Shown here: positions 16,089 to 21,619 of the stretch, piece by piece | Position numbering within the stretch: position 1 is the first letter of the stretch | How the letters are laid out: each line of letters opens with the position of its first letter | Assembly: GCA_023253905.1 (NCBI GenBank) | Contig: JALREG010000310.1 | Span: 1 to 21,619 of the forward strand | Origin: Burkholderiaceae bacterium | GTDB lineage: Bacteria > Pseudomonadota > Gammaproteobacteria > Burkholderiales > Burkholderiaceae | Length of the DNA: 21,619 nucleotides | Direction: 5' to 3' | Position numbers and translations under genes: made by a program | The notes under the pieces: generated by a model | What the model saw: the letters and a program-made list of their open reading frames with translations, nothing else | Databases searched by the model: none | What the model was told of the DNA's origin: nothing

Positions 16089-16288
16089 GTGGGGGTGGTG
16101 ATGTCGTGTTTCACGACGGTGATTGCGCTGGGGGCAGCATGGATGCTGTCACGCAACGCCTGGTGGCTTAAATATGATCGCGAGGATGTGTGTATCTGAT
16201 TTGCGCTGAGGCGAGCATCGGCCTGTGCGATGTCCCGCGGCGCTGTGTCCTGAGGCGTTTCCGCTGGCGGCGCGGCAAGCCGGCCAGT
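16089..16288. other. Gap between integrase remnant and higA
   Basis: No convincing gene. A 32-codon frame from ATG 16101 (MSCFTTVIALGAAWMLSRNA and on) has a short hydrophobic stretch and GGTG upstream. It could encode a tiny membrane peptide or be remnant sequence; nothing supports a function. Confidence 0.3.
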
Positions 16289-16576
16289 TCATGCAGCTAT
16301 GGGTTCTACGCCTAGATCCGAACGTCGCTCCTCGAGTCTCCACAAGTCGAAGGCGGCCTGATGCCCAAGCCAACTTGCCGCACTTTTCCCGAAGGCTAAC
16401 TCGAGGCGCAAAGCCATCTCCGGTGAAATGGACGACTTGCCATTGACGATCTCGGACAGGGTTTTACGCGACACCCGCAACCTCTGAGCGACTGCCGTAA
16501 TGCTGAGCCCCATTGGCTCGATCCACATCCCTGCCAAGATCTCGCCAGGATGCGGTGGGTTGAACATTTTTCCCAT
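16289..16576 (-). CDS. higA: HigA-type antitoxin (XRE family)
   Basis: DNA-binding antitoxin of a HigB/HigA pair. The 95 residues begin [20 protein letters not shown], the typical HPGEIL entry of HigA/VapI proteins, and contain a helix-turn-helix in [20 protein letters not shown] followed by [20 protein letters not shown]. The C-terminal helix is [18 protein letters not shown]. It lies 15 bases after higB, toxin first as is normal for this family. The last 27 or so codons are duplicated at 16998-17079 (75 of 82 bases identical), so part of this gene was copied or a second higA existed. Confidence 0.93.
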   Translation of the reverse strand: MGKMFNPPHPGEILAGMWIEPMGLSITAVAQRLRVSRKTLSEIVNGKSSISPEMALRLELAFGKSAASWLGHQAAFDLWRLEERRSDLGVEPIAA

Positions 16577-16591
16577 TTTGCTCGATCCCTT

Positions 16592-16870
16592 TCAGTGGTA
16601 GTCCCAATAATTGACGACGTACGCGTCTCCTTTCTCGAACCGAAATGTGATTCGCCAGTTCGCCTGAACCGTCACTGCCCAAAGGCCCTTCAACTCACCC
16701 CGCAGCGGATGCAGCCTAAGAGCCGGTGCGCCCATATCGGCGATAACCTTGGCCTGATCGAGAAGCGCCAGAATCAATCGAAGGCGCTTCGAATGCGAGG
16801 CTTGAATTCCTGAAAGGCTACCGCGGTAGAAGAAACGCTCCAGACCTTTATGGTCGAAAGACTTGATCAT
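16592..16870 (-). CDS. higB: HigB-type toxin (RelE superfamily mRNA interferase)
   Basis: Ribosome-dependent mRNA interferase. The 92 residues follow the HigB pattern: MIKSFDHKGLERFFYRGSLS at the start, RLRLILALLDQAKVIADMGA, LHPLRGELKGLWAVTVQANW and RITFRFEKGDAYVVNYWDYH at the end, with the conserved WRITFRF and the final DYH. I use the ATG at 16870; a TTG two codons upstream is less likely. All family blocks are present, so it is probably active. Its promoter -10 (TACAAT, 16882-16877) lies only 6 bases before the ATG, so the message may be leaderless. Confidence 0.93.
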   Translation of the reverse strand: MIKSFDHKGLERFFYRGSLSGIQASHSKRLRLILALLDQAKVIADMGAPALRLHPLRGELKGLWAVTVQANWRITFRFEKGDAYVVNYWDYH

Positions 16871-16945
16871 CCGCAAATTGTAACCCTTAAGGTGTCGATT
16901 TGCCGTGTTGTTGTCGATCTCACGTCAGCGAATGGGGAACATTCG
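16871..16945 (-). promoter_or_regulatory. higBA promoter/operator region
   Basis: A near-consensus -10 TACAAT (16882-16877) directly precedes higB. CCTTAAGG (16885-16892) is a perfect 8-base palindrome next to it and CGAATG (16929-16934)/CATTCG (16940-16945) a further inverted repeat; either could be the HigA operator. No clear -35 was found. Confidence 0.45.
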
Positions 16946-16953
16946 TTTACTGC

Positions 16954-17079
16954 CAGCCCGTGCCCCTGGTTGGTTTTGCCTAGCGCCATATAGCGCGTCC
17001 TCGAGCCTCCACAAGTCGAAGGCCGCCTGATGCCCGAGCCGACTTGCCGCCCTTTTCCCGAAGGCCAACTCAAGGCGCA
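16954..17079 (-). pseudogene. Chimeric fragment: pieces of higA and brnT joined
   Basis: Read on the minus strand, 17079-16998 encodes [20 protein letters not shown] then DLWRLED, the C-terminal part of HigA (91 percent base identity to 16410-16329, no gaps). Directly after it, 16996-16954 encodes RYMALGKTNQGHGLAV, matching RYLALGKTNQGRELAV of the BrnT toxin (33 of 35 bases over the core). The two pieces are in different reading frames and separated by one base, so no fusion protein is made. The join shows that ancestral copies of two different toxin-antitoxin modules recombined here. The other end abuts the tRNA 3'-end copy at 17082. Confidence 0.85.
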
Positions 17080-17081
17080 CG

Positions 17082-17160
17082 CTCACCCCGACCATTGACA
17101 TCAATGGTCTTCATCAATGCTCCGCAGGATCGTTTAGCTTGCGGGGCTTTGTTTTTTCAG
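17082..17160 (+). repeat. Second copy of the tRNA-Pro 3' end, trailer hairpin and terminator
   Basis: CTCACCCCGACCA (17082-17094) equals the last 13 bases of tRNA-Pro. The trailer hairpin ACCATTGA/TCAATGGT (17091-17108) and a terminator GCTCCGCA (17119-17126)/TGCGGGGC (17140-17147) with TTTGTTTTTT (17148-17157) follow in the same order as at 13824-13901. Only the 3' end of the tRNA is present. This is what remains at the far end of an island that integrated into a tRNA 3' region. The downstream part doubles as the end of the amidohydrolase gene on the other strand. Confidence 0.88.
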
Positions 17161-18159
17161 CGGGGGCGCGTGGGTACCGAGCAGCCGCTCGGCATTGCCG
17201 CCCGCCACAGCCTGGAGCGCCGCACCGTCCAGCCCCGCTTCGCGCAGCCAGCCAACGGGGTTTTTTTCGCCCACTGGATAGTCGCTTCCCATCACGAGGC
17301 GGTCGACTCCCACGCGCTCAATCAACACCTGCAGCACGCGGGGATCGTAGACGCAGGTGTCGTAGTGGAAGCGGCCCAGCAGGTCACTCGGCTGCTGACC
17401 GTCGATATGCCTGACTGAATCGGGCCGATTGGCGGCATTGCGATCGACTCGACCCATGTAGTGTGGAAAGTAGCCACCGCCATGCGCGATCACGACTTTG
17501 AGGTCGGGGTGGCGAGTCATCACGCCTTCGTAGATGAGCGAGGCCATGACGCGGGTCTCCTCGATCGACTGACCCAACGAATTCCAGAGGCCATAGCGCT
17601 GAAACCAGGGGTCTTTGACGCCTTCGGGATGGATCCAGACCGTGAGTTGTCGTCGGGCGACCTCGGCCCAGAACTCGGCGTAGAACGGATCGCCGAGGTA
17701 ACGGTCCTGATAACTCGACGATGCGTTGACGACCGGCAGCCCCAGGCTGGCGCAGCGTTCGAGCTCGCGCAGCGCAAGCTCGGGTGACTGGAGTGGCAGC
17801 ACCGCGCTGCCAACCAGACGATGCGGGTGGGCGCGCATCCAATCGGATGACTGGTCATTACATCGCTGACACAGTTCGAGATCATGCTCGGGGCTGGCCC
17901 AGGATGAGCCCTGCAACACGGTGCTCGCGGTGACGATCGAAACGTCGATACCGCGCGCATCCATATCCTCGATGATCGTATGCGGGGTCAACATGCGCTC
18001 GAGCAGGGCACGTGCGCCGGGGCGCGGTTCGTTCACCGGATGCGCGCCGAAACCGGTGAAGACCGTTTTATTGGTGGAGGCCCGAAAAACCTCGCGCTCC
18101 AGGCTGTGAACGTGAAAATCGATGACGCGGGGCGCTGTGCCTGTCGAGGTGTGGGTCAT
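17134..18159 (-). CDS. Amidohydrolase family protein (ACMSD/PF04909-like)
   Basis: Predicted metal-dependent hydrolase or decarboxylase with a TIM-barrel fold. The 341 residues show IDFHVH (13-18), the PHTIIEDMDARGIDVSIVTA segment, IHPEGVKDPWFQRYG, VVIAHGGGYFPHYMGR and VMGSDYPVGE, the expected metal and catalytic positions of the ACMSD/gamma-resorcylate decarboxylase group. The ATG at 18159 was chosen because the longer frame begins with TTG and overlaps the upstream Bug gene. The last eight codons, LKKQSPAS and the stop, are encoded by the reversed tRNA terminator copy, so the natural C-terminus just after NAERLLG has been replaced. It follows the Bug receptor by 10 bases. Confidence 0.87.
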   Translation of the reverse strand: MTHTSTGTAPRVIDFHVHSLEREVFRASTNKTVFTGFGAHPVNEPRPGARALLERMLTPHTIIEDMDARGIDVSIVTASTVLQGSSWASPEHDLELCQRCNDQSSDWMRAHPHRLVGSAVLPLQSPELALRELERCASLGLPVVNASSSYQDRYLGDPFYAEFWAEVARRQLTVWIHPEGVKDPWFQRYGLWNSLGQSIEETRVMASLIYEGVMTRHPDLKVVIAHGGGYFPHYMGRVDRNAANRPDSVRHIDGQQPSDLLGRFHYDTCVYDPRVLQVLIERVGVDRLVMGSDYPVGEKNPVGWLREAGLDGAALQAVAGGNAERLLGTHAPPLKKQSPAS

Positions 18160-18169
18160 GGTCGTCGGA

Positions 18170-19153
18170 TCAGTCAAGTTTAGGGATACGAGCGGATTCA
18201 GCGACCTGCCCCCATCGCTTCAGATCCGAGTCAAGCAATTGCCGCAGCTGCTCGGGGCTGCTGGCAGTAGGCTGGACCTGGAGCGCTGCCATCTGAGTGC
18301 CGATCTCGGGCTGCGCGAGCACGCGGGCGATCTCGTCGCCGAGACGCCTGATGACCAGGTCGGGCGTGCCGGCAGGCGCGAACAGCGCCGTCCAGAATCT
18401 GAACTCGATGTCAGACAGGCCGAGCTCTGTCATGGTGGGAACCTGCGGCAGGCTCGCTAGCCGATTGGGCGACGTGACTGCAAGCGCCCGCAGCTTGCCG
18501 GCATTGATCTGCGGCGTAGCGGGGCCCGTGTCGACCATCGACATCACCAGGTCGCCCGCGATCAACGCGGTGATGGTTTCGGTCATGCTCTTGTATTGAA
18601 CGAATTCACCTGGTGCGCCGGTCCTGACCTTGAACAGCTCATTGGCAAACCGGAAGGCGGGACCTGACCCGCCAAAATTGGCTTTGCCGGGATGGGCCTT
18701 CATCCAGTTGACGAGTTCAGTCACCGACTGGATGGGTTGGGTGGACGAGACCACCAGGACCAGAGGAAACGTGGCCACCAGCGAAACCGGCGCGAAGTCT
18801 GCCGTGGTGGACACCCGCATGCGCGAGCTCAGGATGGGCGTGAACACCATGTTGCCGATGGGCCCCAACAGCAGGGTGTAGCCGTCGGCGGGCGCCCGCG
18901 CAACGGTTTCGGTGGCGATCATTCCGCCCGCGCCGGTACGGTTTTCAACGAGCACTGGTTGCCCGAGGCCGGTTGCAAGGCGCTGGCCGACTAGTCGCGC
19001 GAGCGTATCCATGCCGCCGCCGGCGCCCTGTCCGACCACAATCCGTACCGGTCGGGTTGGGAATTCCTGAGCGGCCAGTGCATGGTGGGCGAGCGCACTG
19101 GCGCCCGCAGCGGCCGCGATCAGCAGTCGAAACAATCGGTGTGCGAGTTCCAT
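18170..19153 (-). CDS. Bug/TctC-family periplasmic substrate-binding protein
   Basis: Second complete Bug receptor of the window. From the ATG at 19153 the 327 residues begin with a signal peptide (MELAHRLFRLLIAAAAGASA up to ALAAQE), then the mature FPTRPVRIVVGQGAGGGMDT, VLVENRTGAGGMIATETVAR, ADGYTLLLGPIGN and GVPTMTELG-type blocks (here VPTMTELGLSD). I preferred this start because GGAGG lies 10 bases upstream and the signal peptide begins there; the frame is open to a TTG at 19225. It precedes the amidohydrolase in the same operon, which repeats the receptor-hydrolase pairing of 4880-6756. The 5' end is just downstream (minus sense) of the second tRNA-Pro unit. Confidence 0.93.
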   Translation of the reverse strand: MELAHRLFRLLIAAAAGASALAHHALAAQEFPTRPVRIVVGQGAGGGMDTLARLVGQRLATGLGQPVLVENRTGAGGMIATETVARAPADGYTLLLGPIGNMVFTPILSSRMRVSTTADFAPVSLVATFPLVLVVSSTQPIQSVTELVNWMKAHPGKANFGGSGPAFRFANELFKVRTGAPGEFVQYKSMTETITALIAGDLVMSMVDTGPATPQINAGKLRALAVTSPNRLASLPQVPTMTELGLSDIEFRFWTALFAPAGTPDLVIRRLGDEIARVLAQPEIGTQMAALQVQPTASSPEQLRQLLDSDLKRWGQVAESARIPKLD

Positions 19154-19204
19154 AGGGGGTAGTCCTCCGATCGATGGCGGGTCTGTTGCTTCGGTGCCTG
19201 AGCC

Positions 19205-19237
19205 GGTTTCGCGGCCAATTCCCACCTCTTTATCCTG
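19205..19237 (+). repeat. Diverged copy of the tRNA-Pro promoter block
   Basis: GGTTTCGCGGCCAATT and the following bases align with 13639-13671 upstream of the intact tRNA-Pro. The -10 box is TATCCT (19231-19236) instead of TATACT, a change away from consensus. The distance to the tRNA is 117 instead of 121 bases. Promoter strength is predicted to be lower. Confidence 0.7.
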
Positions 19238-19321
19238 CCAGGCTTTGGAAAGAAATGGGTGGTCCAGTCAAATGCGTGTTGGCTGATCACGGGGCTTTCG
19301 GATCCTACGGGTGAGCGATCT

Positions 19322-19398
19322 CGGGGTGTAGCTTAGCCTGGTAGAGCGCTACGTTCGGGACGTAGAGGCCGGAGATTCGAATCCTCTCACCCCGACCA
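19322..19398 (+). tRNA. Second tRNA-Pro (CGG) copy with broken T-stem, probable pseudo-tRNA
   Basis: Identical to 13760-13836 at 76 of 77 bases, including acceptor, D arm, CGG anticodon arm and encoded CCA. The only change is G to A at 19375 (position 53), which breaks the universal G53-C61 pair next to the T loop (C61 at 19383). Loss of this pair normally harms folding and T54/elongation-factor contacts, so function is doubtful. The trailer hairpin and terminator of the intact unit are missing; a different weak hairpin follows. The flanks have diverged far more than the tRNA body. Confidence 0.88.
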
Positions 19399-19841
19399 TT
19401 GAGGTCATTTGGCAAGCCCACTGATCTCACAAGGACGGTGGGCTTGGTTGCTTATGGGTTCGTCCGCTTTGAGCGGGAAGGGTGACGCGCAGCCCAACCC
19501 TGGTTCGAAAACTCATTGAGCTGTGGTCAACCACAGAATTTAGGTTGAAATAAGCGATCCACCGCGAGTGCTCGCCACGCAACCAGTCCCCTAGAAGTGC
19601 TTGAACCCTTCTGCAGACTTCCTGCAGGCTCGCCGACTGGTTAGCTATGTCGTACGCTTTGATGAAGCCCCGCATGAGGTGATCTCCAGCGTTGTGTGAG
19701 CGTTGCTCAAGGCGGCGGTGAAGTGCGGAGACAGAATCGGCTGCAGGTTCGATCAGTTCCCTGCTGGGTTGTCGTATCAGTGTTAACCGGCGGGTATGGC
19801 GTAGGCTTGCATCGGGGGCAAATACATTTAAGGCTTGTCAC
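19399..19841. other. Mostly empty region after the second tRNA-Pro
   Basis: CAAGCCCAC (19413-19421)/GTGGGCTTG (19438-19446) makes a 9-bp hairpin 15 bases after the tRNA end, followed by only scattered T; it may act as a weak terminator. The remainder has AT-richer composition than the surroundings, no clear promoter and one weak gene candidate on the minus strand. Confidence 0.45.
19427..19675 (-). CDS. Possible small hypothetical protein
   Basis: An 82-codon frame starting MRGFIKAYDIANQSASLQEV, preceded by GGAG 8 bases before the ATG. A helical basic N-terminal half is followed by a tail with no recognisable pattern. Third-position G/C bias is weak, I do not recognise it, and the last codons lie in the hairpin after the tRNA copy. 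It could be chance. Confidence 0.25.
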   Translation of the reverse strand: MRGFIKAYDIANQSASLQEVCRRVQALLGDWLRGEHSRWIAYFNLNSVVDHSSMSFRTRVGLRVTLPAQSGRTHKQPSPPSL

Positions 19842-20438
19842 ATGTTTAGATGCTTGTTCTTTTTGCTCCTGCTGCAGCTTGTGGGGCCTGCTTGGTCACA
19901 GCATGGGAAAGAGTTTATTGAGCTTCTGCAAAAAGGTGGTCACACCATTTTTTTTCGTCACAGCATCACCGACGGCGCTGATCCGCATAAGGTCAACCCG
20001 CCCAACGAAAATCTGCGTGACTGCACAACGCAAAGACCTCTGAACGAACTGGGCCGTGAGCAGGCAAAGCTGATTGGCGAGAAGTTTCGTGAGCACCAGA
20101 TTCCGGTTGGCGACGTGTATGCCAGCGTGGTCTGTCGTTGCGAAGAAACCGCGCGATTAGCCTTCGGTACGGTGATAGTCGTCGACTGGATGGTGCTTAG
20201 ACCTGGATCTGATCGGCTGAGCGAACTTGAGCGGCAGCTTCAAATCGTGCCGTCCACTGGATTTTTCTCGCGCAAGCCGTCTGAAAAGAACAATATCTAC
20301 GTCGGTCACGCACAAACATTGACCCGGAGCCTGGTCGGGTTAACCTTGCCCCGATTGTTTTTGGCAGAGGGCGAGGGCGTTGTGTATGACCCGCAAACTA
20401 GGCGATACCTTGGTCGTATCGATCCCAGCCGGTGGTGA
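19842..20438 (+). CDS. Secreted histidine phosphatase family protein
   Basis: A small exported member of the histidine phosphatase superfamily. The 198 residues start with a signal peptide (MFRCLFFLLLLQLVGPAWSQ). The catalytic region is HTIFFRHSITD (34-44), with Arg39-His40 followed by Ser where the classical motif has Gly. CTTQRPLNELGREQAKLIGE (61-80), the Arg99 element VYASVVCRCEETARLAFG (92-109) and the second histidine in YVGHAQTL (153-160) complete the active site. AAGG at 19830-19833 is a weak ribosome site. The substrate is unknown; a periplasmic phosphate-ester hydrolase is the general expectation. It stands alone with no operon partner. Confidence 0.85.
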   Translation: MFRCLFFLLLLQLVGPAWSQHGKEFIELLQKGGHTIFFRHSITDGADPHKVNPPNENLRDCTTQRPLNELGREQAKLIGEKFREHQIPVGDVYASVVCRCEETARLAFGTVIVVDWMVLRPGSDRLSELERQLQIVPSTGFFSRKPSEKNNIYVGHAQTLTRSLVGLTLPRLFLAEGEGVVYDPQTRRYLGRIDPSRW

Positions 20439-20557
20439 CTCGTTACCAGAGCGGGCGCTGGCCTTCGGGCGGATCAGCCCCAGGCTGGGCTGTCGATCGG
20501 GTCGGGTGATCTGCCGATCATGGCAGGCGCTTTCTTCGCGACGGATTCGCTCCTGAA
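20439..20557. terminator. Hairpins between convergent phosphatase and methyltransferase genes
   Basis: CAGCCC (20475-20480)/GGGCTG (20487-20492) and GATCGG (20495-20500)/CCGATC (20514-20519) are perfect 6-bp inverted repeats between the convergent genes. Neither has a clear T-tract; they may still end transcripts from either side. Confidence 0.4.
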
Positions 20558-21301
20558 TCAGTGATGTAGCTGGTATGCGGTTGTACGGATGATTGCAGAG
20601 CGATCCTCGATATCGAAAGGAACCTCGAGCAAGACTTCTTTGGTTACAAAGGCAAGGCAGAAGGGTGGTGCGTCAAGGGTGACACCGCTATCGATCGATA
20701 AACGAATCCTGGGGCCAGAGCGCTTATCCAGATTGGGAATATGGTCGCGGTCAGCCGGCAGGTGCTCGGTCACGACGAGATATCGGTAGGGCCTAGCCTG
20801 ATGTAACCTGTTCACGAAAGCTTGGATTTCGCGATTGCTGAGGTGCTGAAGCACCTGCCGGACGAGCGCGACATCTCCTGAAGGGAGGTCATCCGTAGCG
20901 AGGTTTAGTCTTTGAAACTCAAGATTAGACGCTGAGAATTTTGACCTGTTCTGTTGAAGGATGACCTCAGATACGTCGCAGGCGATGTAGCGCCTGGCAA
21001 AGGGCAGAAAGCGACACCCGACTTCAAAGTCTCCGCAGCCGATGTCGACGACCGTATTGTGCGCATGCTGTGTAAGGAGCGCTGATACCGCACTGAAGTA
21101 GGCTTGGACGATCTCTTCATTGTGTGAACCCGCGCCGGATGTTGGCCTCCCATGGTCATCGTGTCCCCATGCCCCCTCGGTGTAAATGCGATCGAAAATC
21201 TCAGGTGTTGAGAGAGCCTTGTATCGATTCTCCATACCGAAAACTGAATGACGAAAACGTTGGACGGCGCGCTTCATTCGCCGGATCAGCTTGGTTTGCA
21301 T
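20558..21301 (-). CDS. SAM-dependent methyltransferase (class I)
   Basis: Predicted Rossmann-fold methyltransferase of 247 residues. Motif I is VVDIGCGDFEVGCRF (84-98). ACDVSEVILQQNR supplies the acidic residue at the end of strand 2, GDVALVRQVLQHLSNREIQA is the motif around strand 4, and YLVVTEHLP is strand 5. A basic N-terminal extension (1-20) precedes a segment EIFDRIYTEGAWG that resembles methyltransferases acting on small molecules or cell-surface sugars; the substrate is unknown. GGAGG is 10 bases before the ATG. Codon use is less G/C-biased than in the housekeeping genes, hinting at recent acquisition. Confidence 0.83.
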   Translation of the reverse strand: MQTKLIRRMKRAVQRFRHSVFGMENRYKALSTPEIFDRIYTEGAWGHDDHGRPTSGAGSHNEEIVQAYFSAVSALLTQHAHNTVVDIGCGDFEVGCRFLPFARRYIACDVSEVILQQNRSKFSASNLEFQRLNLATDDLPSGDVALVRQVLQHLSNREIQAFVNRLHQARPYRYLVVTEHLPADRDHIPNLDKRSGPRIRLSIDSGVTLDAPPFCLAFVTKEVLLEVPFDIEDRSAIIRTTAYQLHH

Positions 21302-21450
21302 TCGATCTGAACCTCCAATGTCGAATCATGATTTGGCTTACCGGATCGCCGACCGTCACGGGTGCACTATCTCGCAGGCATCAGCTCTAAACGACATGCC
21401 GCGGGTATCGACGATCCCAGCAACCGGTCGGGTTGACGATCGGCACCCAC
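21302..21450. other. Short intergenic region before the methyltransferase gene
   Basis: 149 bases with no gene. It contains the methyltransferase ribosome site and presumably its promoter, which I could not identify. Confidence 0.4.
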
Positions 21451-21619
21451 TCAATTCGACTTCAGTCCTGCATGCTCGACGACTTGTGCGATCGTTTTCC
21501 GTTGCGTTGCCAGAAATGCACTGAATTCGATGGGTGACGATCCAATGGGAACGGTGCCAAGTGATGCGAACCGCTCGCGTATCGCAGGTAGATTCATCGT
21601 TTCGCGCACCGCGGCGCTG
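21451..21619 (-). CDS. Bug/TctC-family receptor, C-terminal part (5' end outside the window)
   Basis: The minus strand from the window edge reads 55 codons ending SAAVRETMNLPAIRERFASL, GTVPIGSSPIEFSAFLATQR, KTIAQVVEHAGLKSN and TGA at 21453-21451. This is the typical Bug-family ending: the AxxxPxxRERxxxLG helix, the PxEFxxF segment and an IAxxVxxAGLK-type terminal helix. The start lies beyond the window, so no start codon is visible. It would be the third Bug receptor in 22 kb. Confidence 0.88.
   Translation of the reverse strand, partial: SAAVRETMNLPAIRERFASLGTVPIGSSPIEFSAFLATQRKTIAQVVEHAGLKSN

Overview
The window looks like chromosome from a high-GC betaproteobacterium, probably Burkholderiales and perhaps Alcaligenaceae-like. 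Three lines point there: a conserved rplU-rpmA / obgE-proB block with ispB divergent to it; three genes for Bug/TctC periplasmic receptors (one cut by the window edge) next to amidohydrolases; and strong G/C bias at third codon positions in most genes. The taxonomic call is inference; there is no rRNA or other marker here.

Region by region. (1) 1-4348: a plus-strand sugar-acid operon with a TRAP solute-binding protein (5' end outside the window), DctQ, DctM and a two-domain altronate/galactarate-type dehydratase; a large nested hairpin separates the receptor from the permeases. (2) 4576-4875: a small orphan gene. (3) 4880-7785: a minus-strand cassette of an Asp-box propeller protein, a Bug receptor and a LigI/galactarolactone-isomerase-like hydrolase. 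(4) 7940-12302: housekeeping genes proB, obgE, rpmA and rplU on minus, ispB on plus. (5) 12325-13374: an exported Pro/Ala-rich protein with an RcnB-like tail.

(6) 13640-17160 is the most unusual part. It begins with an intact tRNA-Pro(CGG) and its terminator, then packs in a DUF433/DUF5615 toxin-antitoxin pair whose toxin has an in-frame stop, an intact BrnT/BrnA-type pair, a small conserved protein, a 23-bp copy of the tRNA-Pro anticodon arm, the last 28 codons of a tyrosine integrase, an intact HigB/HigA pair, and a chimeric fragment made of pieces of the neighbouring higA and brnT. It ends with a diverged second copy of the tRNA-Pro 3' end, trailer hairpin and terminator. I read it as a worn integrative element at a tRNA-Pro site, repeatedly rearranged and now kept mainly as addiction modules.

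(7) 17134-19153: a second amidohydrolase plus Bug receptor pair on minus. It lies between the tRNA 3'-end copy and a second full tRNA-Pro copy (19322-19398) that has a broken G53-C61 pair and a weaker -10 box. The last eight codons of the amidohydrolase are made from the duplicated terminator. (8) 19399-21619: a mostly empty stretch, a secreted histidine phosphatase, a methyltransferase, and the C-terminus of a third Bug receptor running off the window.

No CRISPR array, rRNA or complete insertion sequence was seen. All calls come from reading the sequence and recalling family motifs; no search or folding program was run.
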